64,000 bases of DNA from Chryseobacterium sp. RU37D (GCF_900156075.1 NZ_FTMM01000004.1:1-64000), one strand, 5' to 3'. Positions 50,341 through 61,104 are shown, numbered from the stretch's first letter. Made by a program: numbers and translations. The notes: generated by a model not told the origin, from the letters alone.

Positions 50341-50556
50341 TTAATATCTAAATGTAATTCTCCCTTTCGATAGATCGTAAGGGGACATTTCTAATTTCAC
50401 CTTATCACCAGGTAATAACTTAATATAGTGCATACGCATTTTACCGGAAATGTGAGCAATAAGAACATGCCCATTTTCTAGTTCTACGCGGAACTGAGCG
50501 TTCGAAAGAGCTTCCGTGATAACGCCGTCTTGTTCAATATGTTTTTGTTTTGCCAT
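50341..50556 (-). CDS. infA: Translation initiation factor IF-1
   Basis: A 71-residue OB-fold IF-1 ([38 protein letters not shown]). It starts 3 bp after the secY stop. No map gene lies between secY and infA. Confidence 0.97.
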   Translation of the reverse strand: MAKQKHIEQDGVITEALSNAQFRVELENGHVLIAHISGKMRMHYIKLLPGDKVKLEMSPYDLSKGRITFRY

Positions 50557-50559
50557 AAA

Positions 50560-51939
50560 TTAATATCCAGTCGTTCTTGATAATTTAGACTGCATTAAGC
50601 CATCATAATGATGGTTCAGCAGATAAGTATTAATCTGTTGAACAGTATCTAAAATTACTCCAACCATAATCAATAATGATGTTCCACCGAAAAATAGGGC
50701 GAACGCATCTGTCTGAACAAAGCTTCCGTGTACAATTGCCGGAAGGACTGCAAAGATAGACAAAAATATTGCACCTGGCAAGGTAATTTTTGATAAAATA
50801 TCATCTAAATAATCAGCGGTCTCTTTTCCTGGTCTTACCTTTGGTACTAAACCTCCGTTTCTCTTCAAATCATCAGCCATTTGGTTTACCGGAATTGTGA
50901 TCGCAGTATAGAAGAATGAGAAAATAATAATTAGCAATGCGAACAATACATTGTACTGCCAGCTAAAAACATTCTTGAAACCTGCAAGAAAAGTATTAGA
51001 TTCATCTACTTTCGTTAATAAACCTGGTACGAACATCAGTGCCTGAGCAAAGATGATCGGCATTACACCGGCAGCATTAACTTTTAGTGGAATCCACTGT
51101 CTTGCCCCTTGCATTAGATTTCTGTTTACACCTCCTCTTGCTTGAGCTCTGCTTACATACTGAATTGGAATTTTTCTAACAGCAACTGATAGAATTACTG
51201 CTAAAAGAACAACCAACATCCAGAACAATACTTCAATAAGGATCATGATAGACCCCATTCCTCCTTTTCCGTTCTGCACGGCCATTTCCTGTACGAATGC
51301 TTCTGGTAATCTTGAAAGGATTCCCACCATAATAAGGATAGAGATACCGTTTCCGATACCTTTGTCGGTAATCTTCTCACCCAACCACATTGCGAATACT
51401 GAACCAGCAACCAAGATTACAATACTTGGCAACCAGAACATGATAGAATTAGGCTCTACATAGTATGCAGAAGAGAATTGAGCATATGGTAAGAATAATT
51501 GAGTAATAGAAGTTAAATAAGAAGGTGCTTGTACTAAACAAACTCCGATAGTTAACCATCTTGTAATTTGGTTCAATGTATTTCTACCTGACTCTCCATC
51601 TTTCTGAAGTTTCTGAAGATAAGGAATAGCCATTCCCATCAACTGAACGATAATAGAAGCAGAAATATAAGGCATGATTCCTAACGCCATCACAGAAGCG
51701 TGGCTGAATGCCCCCCCTGTAAATGACGAAAGCAAGCCAAGAAGACCTGCTCCTTGCTTGTTTCCGCCTTGACTTTTATAATGCTCTAAGAGATCTCCTA
51801 CTTCAGCGAGATTAATCGCCGGAAGAGAGATATAAGATGCGAATCTATACACAAGGATAATACCTAAAGTGAAGAGAATTTTATCTCTAAGTTCTTTAAG
51901 ACTCCAAATATTTTTAAGTGTTTGTATAAATTCTTTCAT
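50560..51939 (-). CDS. secY: Preprotein translocase subunit SecY
   Basis: A 459-residue inner-membrane channel with ten hydrophobic segments and conserved loops (ALGIMPYISASIIVQL, PYLQKLQKDGESGRNTL, GGVNRNLMQGARQW). It moves preproteins across the membrane with SecE, SecG and SecA. Located in the spc part of the operon after rplO. Confidence 0.98.
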   Translation of the reverse strand: MKEFIQTLKNIWSLKELRDKILFTLGIILVYRFASYISLPAINLAEVGDLLEHYKSQGGNKQGAGLLGLLSSFTGGAFSHASVMALGIMPYISASIIVQLMGMAIPYLQKLQKDGESGRNTLNQITRWLTIGVCLVQAPSYLTSITQLFLPYAQFSSAYYVEPNSIMFWLPSIVILVAGSVFAMWLGEKITDKGIGNGISILIMVGILSRLPEAFVQEMAVQNGKGGMGSIMILIEVLFWMLVVLLAVILSVAVRKIPIQYVSRAQARGGVNRNLMQGARQWIPLKVNAAGVMPIIFAQALMFVPGLLTKVDESNTFLAGFKNVFSWQYNVLFALLIIIFSFFYTAITIPVNQMADDLKRNGGLVPKVRPGKETADYLDDILSKITLPGAIFLSIFAVLPAIVHGSFVQTDAFALFFGGTSLLIMVGVILDTVQQINTYLLNHHYDGLMQSKLSRTTGY

Positions 51940-51948
51940 TAGTAATTA

Positions 51949-52398
51949 TTATAAGGTAATTGCTTTTCCACCTGCTTTAGAGATTAACTCTTCTGCAGAT
52001 TTAGTGAATTTGTCAGCTGAGATAGAAACCGCAGATTTCAATTCTCCTCTACCCATAATTTTCACTAATTCGTTTTTAGTAATTAGACCGTTTTCAATCA
52101 TAACTTCTCTTGTAATATCTCCAGTGATAGATTTATTTTCAATTAAAGTTTGGATTGTATCAAGGTTAATTCCTCTAAACTCTTTTCTGTTTACGTTTTT
52201 GAATCCGAATTTCGGTAATCTTCTTTGTAAGGGCATTTGACCTCCTTCAAAACCGATTTTCTGAGAATATCCGGCTCTTGATTTCTGTCCTTTATGACCT
52301 TTTGTAGAAGTACCGCCTTTTCCACTACCCTGTCCTCTACCAATTCTTTTTGAATTGAAAGTAGATCCTGCAGCTGGCTTTATGTTGTTTAAATTCAT
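51949..52398 (-). CDS. rplO: 50S ribosomal protein L15
   Basis: A 149-residue L15 with KRIGRGQGSGKGGTSTKGHKGQKSR near the N terminus and FEGGQMPLQRRLPKFGF. Spaced 9 bp before secY. Confidence 0.98.
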   Translation of the reverse strand: MNLNNIKPAAGSTFNSKRIGRGQGSGKGGTSTKGHKGQKSRAGYSQKIGFEGGQMPLQRRLPKFGFKNVNRKEFRGINLDTIQTLIENKSITGDITREVMIENGLITKNELVKIMGRGELKSAVSISADKFTKSAEELISKAGGKAITL

Positions 52399-52417
52399 TT
52401 TAAAATTATTTTAAAAA

Positions 52418-52594
52418 TTATTTTTGAACTTCAAGTAAGTGACTAACTGCAGCTATCATTCCTAAGATAGAAGGAGTAGCTTCGTGTTCTACAACTTGGT
52501 GAAGTTTCTTAAATCCTAATGCTTCAAGCGTTCTCTTTTGGGTTTTTGTTCTTCCAATAGCGCTTCTTACTTGCTTTACTTTGATTGTTGCCAT
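52418..52594 (-). CDS. rpmD: 50S ribosomal protein L30
   Basis: Translation from the ATG at 52594 gives 58 residues starting MATIKVKQVRSAIGRT and containing TLEALGFKKLHQVVEH. This is L30. It lies between rpsE and rplO in its normal position. Confidence 0.95.
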   Translation of the reverse strand: MATIKVKQVRSAIGRTKTQKRTLEALGFKKLHQVVEHEATPSILGMIAAVSHLLEVQK

Positions 52595-52605
52595 TGTTTT
52601 ATATT

Positions 52606-53127
52606 TTAACCGTTAAACACTTTAGTTAGAGAAACTCCTCTCATTCTAGCGATTTCTTCAGGTCTTCTGATATCCAATAACGCTTTGAAAGTAGCTTTCA
52701 CCACGTTGTGAGGGTTAGAAGATCCTTTAGATTTTGAAAGGATATCGTGGATACCGGCAGACTCAAGTACCGCTCTTACCGCACCTCCGGCGATAAGCCC
52801 TGTACCATGAGAAGCGGGTCTTAAGAAGATATCTGCACCTCCGTATCTAGCAGTAGTTTGGTGAGGAATAGTGTGGTTCATTACAGGAACTTTTACAAGG
52901 TTTTTCTTAGCGTCTTCAACTGCTTTAGCAATTGCAGAAGCAACCTCTTTAGATTTTCCTAATCCGTAACCGATAACTCCATCTTCGTTACCTACAACTA
53001 CGATAGCAGAGAATCCGAAAGCTCTACCTCCTTTAGTTACTTTTGTTACTCTGTTAACAGCTACGAGACGATCTTTAAGTTCTAATCCTCCCGGTTTTAC
53101 TCTTTCTATATTATCTAGTCCTAACAT
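52606..53127 (-). CDS. rpsE: 30S ribosomal protein S5
   Basis: A 173-residue S5 with [21 protein letters not shown] and [25 protein letters not shown]. Spaced 11 bp before rpmD. Confidence 0.98.
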   Translation of the reverse strand: MLGLDNIERVKPGGLELKDRLVAVNRVTKVTKGGRAFGFSAIVVVGNEDGVIGYGLGKSKEVASAIAKAVEDAKKNLVKVPVMNHTIPHQTTARYGGADIFLRPASHGTGLIAGGAVRAVLESAGIHDILSKSKGSSNPHNVVKATFKALLDIRRPEEIARMRGVSLTKVFNG

Positions 53128-53146
53128 ATTTCCGAAATTTTAATGA

Positions 53147-53500
53147 TTAGAATTTAAGTCCACCTTCTCTCGCACCATCAGCTAGGGCTTTAATTCTCCC
53201 GTGATATACGAATCCGTTTCTATCAAATACAATATTTTCGATTCCTGCAGCTTTCGCTTTAGCAGCAATAGCTTTACCTACAGCAGCAGAAACTTCAGTT
53301 TTAGTACCGTTAGCCTCAACACCTTTCTCTCTAGAAGAAGCAGAAGCTAAAGTTTTTCCACTGTTATCGTCGATTAACTGAGCGTAAATTTCCTTATTAC
53401 TTTTGTATACAGATAATCTTGGCAATTCAGAAGATCCAGAGATTTTTCCTCTTACTCTTCTTTTTATTCTTATTCTTTTTTCTAATTTACTTAATGCCAT
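53147..53500 (-). CDS. rplR: 50S ribosomal protein L18
   Basis: A 117-residue 5S rRNA-binding protein ([51 protein letters not shown]). Spaced 19 bp before rpsE. Confidence 0.98.
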   Translation of the reverse strand: MALSKLEKRIRIKRRVRGKISGSSELPRLSVYKSNKEIYAQLIDDNSGKTLASASSREKGVEANGTKTEVSAAVGKAIAAKAKAAGIENIVFDRNGFVYHGRIKALADGAREGGLKF

Positions 53501-53515
53501 AATACTTATAATTTA

Positions 53516-54061
53516 TTAAGCAGATTTACCAGCTTTACGTCTAACAATTTCTCCTACGAATCTTACCCCTTTTCCTTTGTATGGTTCAGGCTTTCTGAAA
53601 GAACGGATCTTTGCAGCTACCATCCCTAGAAGTTGGTTGTCGTGAGACGTTAAAGTAATAATTGGGTTTTTACCTTTTTCAGTCAATGTATCAACTTTTA
53701 CTTCGTTTGGAAGTTCTAGTACAATACCGTGAGAGAATCCTAAAGCCAACTCAAGTTTTTGACCTGCGTGTGAAGCTCTGTATCCTACCCCTACTAATTC
53801 AAGTTTCTTCTCGAAACCAGTATTTACACCAACAATCATGTTGTTGATTAACGCTCTGTATAAACCGTGAAGCGCTTTGTGTTGTTTAGCATCAGATGGT
53901 CTGTTTACATTCAGTTCACCATCTTTCTGTTCTATAGTAATTCCTGCTGTAAGCTCCTGAGAAAGTTCTCCTTTAGGACCTTTTACAGTTACTACACCGT
54001 TGTTTTCAGTGATTGTAACTCCTGCTGGAATTGTTATAATTGCTTTACCAATTCTTGACAT
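53516..54061 (-). CDS. rplF: 50S ribosomal protein L6
   Basis: A 181-residue L6 of two similar domains, ending KPEPYKGKGVRFVGEIVRRKAGKSA, a strongly conserved C terminus. Spaced 15 bp before rplR. Confidence 0.98.
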   Translation of the reverse strand: MSRIGKAIITIPAGVTITENNGVVTVKGPKGELSQELTAGITIEQKDGELNVNRPSDAKQHKALHGLYRALINNMIVGVNTGFEKKLELVGVGYRASHAGQKLELALGFSHGIVLELPNEVKVDTLTEKGKNPIITLTSHDNQLLGMVAAKIRSFRKPEPYKGKGVRFVGEIVRRKAGKSA

Positions 54062-54078
54062 TTTCCTGTGATTAAAAA

Positions 54079-54477
54079 TTAATAAACATAGCAGATTACT
54101 TCACCGCCTACTTTTTCTTCTCTAGCTTTCTTGTCAGTCATTACTCCTTTAGAAGTAGAGATGATAGAAATACCCAAACCGTTTAGTACTCTTGGAAGCT
54201 CAGATGAGCCTTTGTACTGTCTCAAACCTGGTCTAGAAGCTCTTTGGATAGACTTGATAGCTGGTTTGTTGGTTTGCTTATCATACTTTAAAGCGATTTT
54301 GATTGTACCTTGAACAGCGCTATCTTCAAACTTGTAGTTTAAGATATACCCTTGATCAAATAAAATCTTAGTAATCTCCTTTTTGATTTTCGATGCAGGA
54401 ATTTCCACCACTTTGTGGCCTGCGCTTTGTGCGTTCCTTACTCTAGTTAGGAAATCTGAAATTGGATCTGTTACCAT
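54079..54477 (-). CDS. rpsH: 30S ribosomal protein S8
   Basis: A 132-residue S8 (DPISDFLTRVRNAQSAGH, NGLGISIISTSKGVMTDKKAREEKVGGE). It lies 147 bp downstream of rpsN, one of the two widest gaps of the operon, and that gap holds a hairpin. Confidence 0.98.
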   Translation of the reverse strand: MVTDPISDFLTRVRNAQSAGHKVVEIPASKIKKEITKILFDQGYILNYKFEDSAVQGTIKIALKYDKQTNKPAIKSIQRASRPGLRQYKGSSELPRVLNGLGISIISTSKGVMTDKKAREEKVGGEVICYVY

Positions 54478-54534
54478 TTTTCTTTTATAAATTATTGGTT
54501 AAAGAACAATCAGTTTTGCAAAGACTTGAAGAGT

Positions 54535-54572
54535 AAAATATCAGACTTCAGAAAACTTCGGTCTGATATTTT
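54535..54572 (-). other. Hairpin between rpsN and rpsH
   Basis: AAAATATCAGAC and GTCTGATATTTT form a perfect 12 bp stem with a 14-base loop in the 147 bp gap. It is followed on the minus strand by only four T's, so it may slow or partly terminate transcription or guide RNA cutting. Confidence 0.65.
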
Positions 54573-54624
54573 TATCTTTAGTATCTGAACAACTTAATTG
54601 TCCCGATTTTTTAATTAGTAATTA

Positions 54625-54894
54625 TTACCAACTAGCTTTTTTAACTCCCGGGATAAGACCGTTATTTGCCATTTCTCTGAAAGTTACTCTGGAAATACCG
54701 AAAGTTCTCATGTATCCTCTTGGTCTACCTGTTAGTTTACATCTGTTGTGCAATCTTACAGGAGAAGCATTTTTAGGCAATTTTTGAAGTCCTTCGTAAT
54801 CACCAGCTTCTTTAAGAGCTTGTCTTTTAGCAGCGTATTTAGCAACTAGTGCTTCTCTTTTGCGCTCACGCGCTTTCATTGATTCTTTAGCCAT
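54625..54894 (-). CDS. rpsN: 30S ribosomal protein S14
   Basis: An 89-residue S14 of the zinc-free type: [26 protein letters not shown] shows only one Cys where the zinc type has CxxC pairs. Spaced 3 bp after rplE. Confidence 0.97.
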   Translation of the reverse strand: MAKESMKARERKREALVAKYAAKRQALKEAGDYEGLQKLPKNASPVRLHNRCKLTGRPRGYMRTFGISRVTFREMANNGLIPGVKKASW

Positions 54895-54897
54895 TTC

Positions 54898-55449
54898 TTA
54901 GTTCTTTTTAAATGGTAAACCGAAGTGAGTTAATAATGCTTTAGCTTCTTTATCTGTTTTCGCAGTTGTAACGAAAGTAATATCCATCCCTTGGATTTTT
55001 TTCACTTTGTCGATTACGATCTCAGGGAAGATGATTTGTTCAGTGATACCTAAGTTATAGTTACCTCTACCATCAAATCCGTCAGCTTTAATACCAGAGA
55101 AATCTCTAATACGTGGTAATGCAGAAGAAGTTAATCTATCTAAGAACTCATACATTTTATTAGCTCTAAGAGTAACTTTCGCTCCTACCGGCATTCCTTT
55201 TCTTAATTTGAAAGCAGCTTCGTCTTTCTTAGAGATCGTACCAACAGCCTTCTGACCAGTGATGTTTGTTAATTCTTCAACAGCATAGTCTATGATCTTT
55301 TTATCAGCAGTAGCGTCTCCTAAACCTTGAGATAAAATGATTTTCTCAAGTCTTGGTACCTGCATTACTGATTTGTATCCGAATTCTTCCATCATTGCTG
55401 GAACAATCGTTTCTTTATATGCTTTTTTGGGTCTTGCTATATATTCCAT
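54898..55449 (-). CDS. rplE: 50S ribosomal protein L5
   Basis: A 183-residue 5S rRNA-binding L5 ([47 protein letters not shown]). Spaced 13 bp after rplX. Confidence 0.98.
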   Translation of the reverse strand: MEYIARPKKAYKETIVPAMMEEFGYKSVMQVPRLEKIILSQGLGDATADKKIIDYAVEELTNITGQKAVGTISKKDEAAFKLRKGMPVGAKVTLRANKMYEFLDRLTSSALPRIRDFSGIKADGFDGRGNYNLGITEQIIFPEIVIDKVKKIQGMDITFVTTAKTDKEAKALLTHFGLPFKKN

Positions 55450-55462
55450 GTGTTATTTAAAA

Positions 55463-55789
55463 TTATAAAGTTTCACCCGTTTTTTTGTTGATTCTTACTT
55501 TTTTATCTCCTTCGATTTTGTAACCGATTTTGATAGCTTTTCCGTCTTTACCAACTAAAGCTACGTTTGAGATATGAATAGAAGCTTCTCTTTCAACGAT
55601 TCCTCCTTGAGGATTTGAAGCTGAGGGTTTAACGTGCTTTTTGATGATGTTAAGTCCTGCAACTACTACTCTTGGGTCTCTTCCTTCTTTTTTGATCACT
55701 TCAATAACTTCACCTGTACTACCTTTAAGACCTTTCTTACCTGTAGTTACGATTACGTTATCTCCTCTTTTTATTTTTAACTTTGACAT
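55463..55789 (-). CDS. rplX: 50S ribosomal protein L24
   Basis: A 108-residue KOW-fold L24 (KIKRGDNVIVTTGKKGLKGSTGEV). Follows rplN by 20 bp. Confidence 0.97.
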   Translation of the reverse strand: MSKLKIKRGDNVIVTTGKKGLKGSTGEVIEVIKKEGRDPRVVVAGLNIIKKHVKPSASNPQGGIVEREASIHISNVALVGKDGKAIKIGYKIEGDKKVRINKKTGETL

Positions 55790-55809
55790 TTTTTTTAAAA
55801 TTTTAAATA

Positions 55810-56178
55810 TTAAAGTACTTCAGGAGCTAATGAAATGATTTTCATATATTCTTTGTCTCTCAACTCACGAGCAACTGGTCCGAAAACACGAGTTCCTCTC
55901 ATTTCTCCCGCTGCGTTTAGTAATACACAAGCATTGTCTTCAAATTTGATGTATGAACCATCTTTTCTTCTTACTGCTTTTTTAGTTCTTACTACTACAG
56001 CTTTAGATACCTGACCTTTTTTAGCGTTTCCTGATGGTGTAGAATCTTTGATCGTAACAACGATTTTATCACCAACTGAAGCATATCTTCTTCTGGTTCC
56101 TCCCAGAACTCTAATAACTAGTACTTCTTTCGCACCTGTGTTATCAGCAACTTTTAATCTTGATTCTGTTTGTAACAT
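55810..56178 (-). CDS. rplN: 50S ribosomal protein L14
   Basis: A 122-residue L14 starting [19 protein letters not shown] and ending [19 protein letters not shown]. 2 bp gap to rpsQ. Confidence 0.98.
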   Translation of the reverse strand: MLQTESRLKVADNTGAKEVLVIRVLGGTRRRYASVGDKIVVTIKDSTPSGNAKKGQVSKAVVVRTKKAVRRKDGSYIKFEDNACVLLNAAGEMRGTRVFGPVARELRDKEYMKIISLAPEVL

Positions 56179-56180
56179 TA

Positions 56181-56435
56181 TTACTTAGCTTTTTCAATGA
56201 TTCTTACTAATCTCCATCTCTTATTTTTGCTCAAAGGTCTAGTTTCCTGGATCAGAACTGTATCTCCTTCTGCGCATTCGTTGTTCTCGTCGTGTGCAGT
56301 ATATTTTTTCGTTTTCAAAACGAATTTACCGTACATCGGGTGCTTTACTCTTGTAGTCTCGCTAACAACAATAGTTTTTTCCATTTTATTACTGGAAACC
56401 ACTCCGATTCTTTCTTTTCTTAAATTTCTATCCAT
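56181..56435 (-). CDS. rpsQ: 30S ribosomal protein S17
   Basis: An 84-residue OB-fold S17 ([38 protein letters not shown]). Confidence 0.98.
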   Translation of the reverse strand: MDRNLRKERIGVVSSNKMEKTIVVSETTRVKHPMYGKFVLKTKKYTAHDENNECAEGDTVLIQETRPLSKNKRWRLVRIIEKAK

Positions 56436-56447
56436 TGTAAAATGAAA

Positions 56448-56642
56448 TTATTGTTTGTTAGTTAACTCAGTATTTAATCTTGCGATTGTCTTTCTCAAAT
56501 CTTTGATTTGAATTGGGTTTTCAAGTGGGCTGATTTTGTGGGCCAATTTCATTTTAGAATATTGAGCTTTTGCATCAGCTAATTGAGCTTGAATGTCCCC
56601 TGCGCTTAAATTTTTAATATCAGCTTTTTTCATTGTATTCAA
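56448..56642 (-). CDS. rpmC: 50S ribosomal protein L29
   Basis: A 64-residue helical-hairpin L29 (MKLAHKISPLENPIQIKDLRKTIARLNTEL). It lies 3 bp after rplP. Confidence 0.96.
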   Translation of the reverse strand: MNTMKKADIKNLSAGDIQAQLADAKAQYSKMKLAHKISPLENPIQIKDLRKTIARLNTELTNKQ

Positions 56643-56645
56643 AGA

Positions 56646-57071
56646 TTATAGAGGTTTAACAAAGTCGTTTGCAACGATGAATTTTGTAACTACTGGTAAT
56701 TTCTGTGCAGCAAGTCTAAGAGCTTCTTTCGCTACTTCGTAAGGAACACCTCCTACTTCGAACATAATTTTACCTGGTTTTACTACAGCTACCCAATATT
56801 CCACAGCACCTTTACCTTTACCCATACGTACTTCCGCTGGTTTTTTAGTAATTGGTTTGTCCGGGAAGATTTTGATCCATAGTTGACCTTCTCTCTTCAT
56901 ATATCTTGTCGCAGCGATACGAGCAGCTTCAATTTGTCTTGCAGTGATCCAAGCACCTTCTGTCGCCTTGATTCCGAAAGTTCCATAAGCAAGTTGACTA
57001 CCTCTTTGGGCATTCCCCTTCATTTTCATCTTATGAACTCTACGGAACTTGGTTCTTTTTGGTTGTAACAT
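56646..57071 (-). CDS. rplP: 50S ribosomal protein L16
   Basis: A 141-residue L16 ([43 protein letters not shown]). A 97 bp gap with short tandem repeats precedes it. Confidence 0.98.
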   Translation of the reverse strand: MLQPKRTKFRRVHKMKMKGNAQRGSQLAYGTFGIKATEGAWITARQIEAARIAATRYMKREGQLWIKIFPDKPITKKPAEVRMGKGKGAVEYWVAVVKPGKIMFEVGGVPYEVAKEALRLAAQKLPVVTKFIVANDFVKPL

Positions 57072-57081
57072 AATTTCTAAA

Positions 57082-57109
57082 TTTTAGATTTTAGATTTTA
57101 GATTTTAGA
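57082..57109. repeat. Tandem heptamer repeat TTTTAGA x4
   Basis: Four perfect direct copies of TTTTAGA in the gap between rpsC and rplP, followed by a T run. Length variation by slippage is plausible. Confidence 0.8.
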
Positions 57110-57168
57110 TTTTTTTTATTTTAAAAAAGTAACGGTAATTTAAAATTCAAAATTTCTATCTAAAATTT

Positions 57169-57924
57169 TTAATTATTATTGTTATTATTGTTATTGTTCT
57201 TTCTAGGTCTTCTGTTATCTCTGTCTCCTCCTCTGTTCTCTCTTCTATCTGACTGACCTCCCTTTTTCTGTTGTCCCACTAGTGGAGAAAGTTCTCTTTT
57301 ACCGTAAACTTCACCTTTCATGATCCAAACTTTTACACCTAGTTTTCCGTACTGAGTAAGTGCTTCACCGATATGGTAATCGATATCTGCTCTGAAAGTA
57401 GACAATGGAATTCTTCCGTCTTTGAAAGATTCTGATCTTGCCATTTCAGCTCCGTTCAATCTACCAGAGATTTGAACTTTGATACCTTCTGCACCCATTC
57501 TCATTGTACCTGCCATTGCCATCTTAACAGCTCTTCTGTAAGAGATTCTGTTTTCGATTTGCTTAGCAATGCTATCAGCAACTAATACTGCATCCAGCTC
57601 AGGTCTTTTGATTTCGAAGATGTTGATTTGAATATCCTTCTTAGTCAATTTTTTCAACTCTTCTTTTAATTTATCAACTTCCTGACCTCCTTTACCGATG
57701 ATCAATCCCGGTCTAGCAGTAGTGATAGTAACTGTTACTAATTTTAATGTTCTTTCAATATAAATTCTTGAAATCCCACCTTTAGATAATCTAGCCTCAA
57801 GGTATCTTCTGATTTTGTAGTCTTCCGCGATTCTGTCTCCATAATCGTTTCCACCAAACCAGTTAGAATCCCATCCTCTGATGATACCTAATCTATTACC
57901 AATTGGATTTGTCTTCTGTCCCAT
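57169..57924 (-). CDS. rpsC: 30S ribosomal protein S3
   Basis: A 251-residue S3 with KH domain ([20 protein letters not shown]) and C-terminal S3 domain to about 215. A low-complexity tail then follows, with Gly/Arg/Asp-rich sequence and a final run of nine Asn. The Asn run comes from an AAT/AAC trinucleotide tract, so its length may vary among strains. Confidence 0.97.
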   Translation of the reverse strand: MGQKTNPIGNRLGIIRGWDSNWFGGNDYGDRIAEDYKIRRYLEARLSKGGISRIYIERTLKLVTVTITTARPGLIIGKGGQEVDKLKEELKKLTKKDIQINIFEIKRPELDAVLVADSIAKQIENRISYRRAVKMAMAGTMRMGAEGIKVQISGRLNGAEMARSESFKDGRIPLSTFRADIDYHIGEALTQYGKLGVKVWIMKGEVYGKRELSPLVGQQKKGGQSDRRENRGGDRDNRRPRKNNNNNNNNN

Positions 57925-57931
57925 ACCTTGA

Positions 57932-58330
57932 TTAATTTTCTTTATTACCTAAGATTAATGTAACGTGGTTAGATCTTTTTCTGATTCTGTACCCTCTACC
58001 TTGTGGAGCTGGTCTTAGTCTCTTCAATTGTCTTGCGCTATCCACGAAGATTTCTTTAATGATAAGGTTAGCTTCTTCAATATCCGCACCTTCATTCTTA
58101 GTCTGCCAGTTTGCCATAGCAGAAAGAAGTAATTTTTCTAACTTGTTAGAAGCGTCCTTCTTAGAATATTTAAGGATATAAAGAGCTTTATCTACCTGCT
58201 CTCCTCTAATGATATCAGCAACTAATCTCATTTTTCTTGGAGAAGACGGGCAATTATTTAATGAAGCTTTAACAACGTCCTTGTTAGCTTCTTTTCTTGC
58301 GATTGAACTATCTTGTTTTCTAGATCCCAT
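57932..58330 (-). CDS. rplV: 50S ribosomal protein L22
   Basis: A 132-residue L22 ([43 protein letters not shown], the exit-tunnel loop). 7 bp gap to rpsC. Confidence 0.98.
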   Translation of the reverse strand: MGSRKQDSSIARKEANKDVVKASLNNCPSSPRKMRLVADIIRGEQVDKALYILKYSKKDASNKLEKLLLSAMANWQTKNEGADIEEANLIIKEIFVDSARQLKRLRPAPQGRGYRIRKRSNHVTLILGNKEN

Positions 58331-58332
58331 GA

Positions 58333-58611
58333 TTATCTGCTTCCTTTGTTTTTGTTACCACCATGACCTCTGAAAGATCTTGTTGGAGAAAATTCGCCTA
58401 ACTTGTGACCCACCATGTTTTCTGTAACGTAAACCGGGATAAAAGATTTCCCGTTGTGTACAGCAATAGTTTGTCCTACGAAGTCCGGAGAGATCATAGA
58501 TGCTCTAGACCAAGTTTTGATAACTGTCTTCTTACCAGACTCTATATTTGCCTGAACCTTCTTATCTAAAGTATGATGAATGAACGGTCCTTTTTTAAGT
58601 GATCTTGCCAT
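58333..58611 (-). CDS. rpsS: 30S ribosomal protein S19
   Basis: A 92-residue S19 ([36 protein letters not shown]). Confidence 0.98.
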   Translation of the reverse strand: MARSLKKGPFIHHTLDKKVQANIESGKKTVIKTWSRASMISPDFVGQTIAVHNGKSFIPVYVTENMVGHKLGEFSPTRSFRGHGGNKNKGSR

Positions 58612-58613
58612 AA

Positions 58614-59435
58614 TTATTTTCTTTTAGATACGATGTAACGGTTAGACACTTTATTTTTCTTTCTAGTTTTATAACCTTTAGCCGGTTTACCGTTTCTAGA
58701 TCTTGGGTGACCTCCAGAAGAACGTCCTTCACCACCACCCATCGGGTGATCTACTGGGTTCATTACTACCGCTCTTGTTCTTGGTCTTCTACCTAACCAT
58801 CTGCTTCTACCAGCTTTACCTGATACAGTTAATTGGTGATCAGAGTTAGAAACTGAACCAATCATTGCCATACATTCAGTAAGGATCATCCTAGATTCTC
58901 CTGAAGGCAATTTGATGATTGCATATTTTCCGTCTCTTGAAGTTAATTGAGCTGAAGAACCAGCACTTCTTGCTAAAATAGCACCTTGACCAGGCTTCAT
59001 TTCAACACAAGAAATTACAGTACCCAATGGAATATTTTTCAATTTCATTGCGTTCCCTACGTTTGGTTCTACGCTTTCACCTGAAACTACTTTCTGATCT
59101 ACTTTGATACCGTTCGGAGCGATGATATATCTCTTCTCTCCGTCAGCATACTCTAATAAAGCGATAAATGCAGTTCTGTTTGGATCGTATTCTACAGACT
59201 TTACAGTTGCTTCAACGTTTGCTTTGTTTCTTTTGAAGTCAATAATTCTGTATTTCTTTTTGTGTCCACCTCCGGTGTAACGCATGGTCATTTTACCTGT
59301 TTGGTTACGTCCACCTGACTTTTTAATACCAACTGTAAGAGATTTCTCTGGTTTGTTGGTAGTAATTTCCTCAAAATTGTTTACAATTCTGAATCTCTGT
59401 CCCGGGGTGATAGGTTTTAATTTTCTAACAGACAT
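58614..59435 (-). CDS. rplB: 50S ribosomal protein L2
   Basis: A 273-residue L2 with the conserved [21 protein letters not shown] near the peptidyl transferase centre contact. Confidence 0.98.
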   Translation of the reverse strand: MSVRKLKPITPGQRFRIVNNFEEITTNKPEKSLTVGIKKSGGRNQTGKMTMRYTGGGHKKKYRIIDFKRNKANVEATVKSVEYDPNRTAFIALLEYADGEKRYIIAPNGIKVDQKVVSGESVEPNVGNAMKLKNIPLGTVISCVEMKPGQGAILARSAGSSAQLTSRDGKYAIIKLPSGESRMILTECMAMIGSVSNSDHQLTVSGKAGRSRWLGRRPRTRAVVMNPVDHPMGGGEGRSSGGHPRSRNGKPAKGYKTRKKNKVSNRYIVSKRK

Positions 59436-59457
59436 TACTATTATTTATAATTAATAA

Positions 59458-59748
59458 TTAATTTACAGCAAAAATATCGATAACCTCACCTTCAGCAAGT
59501 TTGATTACCGCTTTTTTCAATTTGTTTGTCTTTCCTACTTGAAGACCTTTTTTAGTGTATTTCGAAGAAACCTTCGGAGCATAAATCATTGTGTTAACGT
59601 CTGCTACTTTTACACCATAAGCTGCTTCAACAGCTTTTTTAATCTGGATTTTATTCGCCTTAGTATCTACCAAGAAAGAATAAGAACCTCTTAAATCTGT
59701 AAGGTAATTAGCCTTTTCTGAGATAACTGGTTTAATGATAATAGACAT
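59458..59748 (-). CDS. rplW: 50S ribosomal protein L23
   Basis: A 96-residue L23 (IIKPVISEKANYLTD, KAVEAAYGVKVADVNTMI), the docking site for SRP and trigger factor at the tunnel exit. Confidence 0.97.
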   Translation of the reverse strand: MSIIIKPVISEKANYLTDLRGSYSFLVDTKANKIQIKKAVEAAYGVKVADVNTMIYAPKVSSKYTKKGLQVGKTNKLKKAVIKLAEGEVIDIFAVN

Positions 59749-59751
59749 GAT

Positions 59752-60381
59752 TTATTTCTTTAAATTTTCCTGGAATTTTTCAACTGCACCTTCGAAGAAT
59801 ACGATCTCACCTGCATTTACTAAATCGTAAGAGCTAACTTCGTTGAAGTTCATTACTTTAGTTTTAGGTAAGTTTCTTGAAGATAAATACACATTCTTGT
59901 TAGCTTCAGGAAGAATGAACAAAGATTTTTTACCGTTCAATGTTAATGCATCTAATAAAGTAATGAAATCTTTAGTCTTAGGAGCGTTAAGGCTCATATC
60001 TTCTAAAACTCTGATGCTGTTGTCTCTCATTTTTTGAGATAAAACAGATTTTTTAGCTAATCTCTTAAGAGCTTTGTTCAATTTGAATCTGTAATCTCTT
60101 GGTTTTGGTCCGAATACTCTACCACCACCTCTGAAAGTTGGAGACTTGATATCACCATATCTAGCAGAACCAGATCCTTTTTGCTTCTTAAGCTTTTTAG
60201 TAGAAGCAGTAATTTCGCTTCTTTCTTTTGCTTTATGAGTCCCTTGTCTTTGTGCAGCAAGGTACTGTTTAACTTCTAAGTAAACCGCGTGCTGATTTGG
60301 CTCAATTCCGAATACTGTTTCGTCTAGAGTTACTTTTCTTCCGGTCTCTTTTCCTGATGTATTTAATACTACTAGTTCCAT
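59752..60381 (-). CDS. rplD: 50S ribosomal protein L4
   Basis: A 209-residue L4 ([28 protein letters not shown]-type loop [24 protein letters not shown]). Its start overlaps the rplC end by 10 bp. Confidence 0.98.
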   Translation of the reverse strand: MELVVLNTSGKETGRKVTLDETVFGIEPNQHAVYLEVKQYLAAQRQGTHKAKERSEITASTKKLKKQKGSGSARYGDIKSPTFRGGGRVFGPKPRDYRFKLNKALKRLAKKSVLSQKMRDNSIRVLEDMSLNAPKTKDFITLLDALTLNGKKSLFILPEANKNVYLSSRNLPKTKVMNFNEVSSYDLVNAGEIVFFEGAVEKFQENLKK

Positions 60382-60998
60382 TTTCTGATAATTACATAAG
60401 AATTTTTAGCTCCCGGAACAGCACCTTTTACTACTAAAAGATTTTGTTCTTGATCCACTTTTAATACTTGAAGGTTTTGAACAGTTACCTGCTTACCTCC
60501 CATTCTTCCAGCCATTCTCATCCCTTTGAATACTCTTGAAGGGTCAGATCCAGCACCGATAGAACCTGGAGCTCTAAGCCTGTTGTGCTGACCATGAGTT
60601 GCCTGCATTACACCTCCAAATCCGTGTCTTTTAACAACACCTTGGAAACCTTTACCTTTAGAAGTTCCTGTTACGTCAACAAATTCACCTTCAGCAAATA
60701 AGTTTACAGTTACCTCTTCTCCTACTTTTACCTCATCTACGAATTCTCTGTAGAATTCTACCAATTTAGCTTTAGGAGCAGAACCAGCCTTTTTGAAATG
60801 GCCAGCTAACGCTTTACCAACGTTCTTCTCACTCTTGTCATCGAAACCTAATTGAACTGACTTATAACCGTCTTTTTCAATGGTTCTGACCTGTAAAACC
60901 GAGCACGGACCAGCTTGAATAACTGTACAAGGAATATTTTTCCCTTCTTCGTTAAACAAAGATGTCATACCGATTTTTTTACCAATAATACCTGACAT
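60372..60998 (-). CDS. rplC: 50S ribosomal protein L3
   Basis: A 208-residue L3 ([48 protein letters not shown]-type segment). It is the first gene of this ribosomal operon; rpsJ, which usually precedes it, is not here. Confidence 0.98.
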   Translation of the reverse strand: MSGIIGKKIGMTSLFNEEGKNIPCTVIQAGPCSVLQVRTIEKDGYKSVQLGFDDKSEKNVGKALAGHFKKAGSAPKAKLVEFYREFVDEVKVGEEVTVNLFAEGEFVDVTGTSKGKGFQGVVKRHGFGGVMQATHGQHNRLRAPGSIGAGSDPSRVFKGMRMAGRMGGKQVTVQNLQVLKVDQEQNLLVVKGAVPGAKNSYVIIRKWN

Positions 60999-61018
60999 TG
61001 TTTATATTATAATAAAAT

Positions 61019-61081
61019 TTATCCTTTATTTATCGTCATTTTAAAGAGGTCTGAAGTGATTTCTACTTTTGATATAGGCAT
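61019..61081 (-). CDS. Possible 20-codon leader peptide before rplC
   Basis: A short frame reading MPISKVEITSDLFKMTINKG and stop lies in the rplC leader, from an ATG at 61081 preceded by AGGGGCG. It is within the likely transcript (the promoter is at 61105-61135). It may be a chance frame or a leader peptide; no conservation could be checked. Confidence 0.2.
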   Translation of the reverse strand: MPISKVEITSDLFKMTINKG

Positions 61082-61104
61082 ACTACGCCCCTAAAATGAG
61101 TGTG

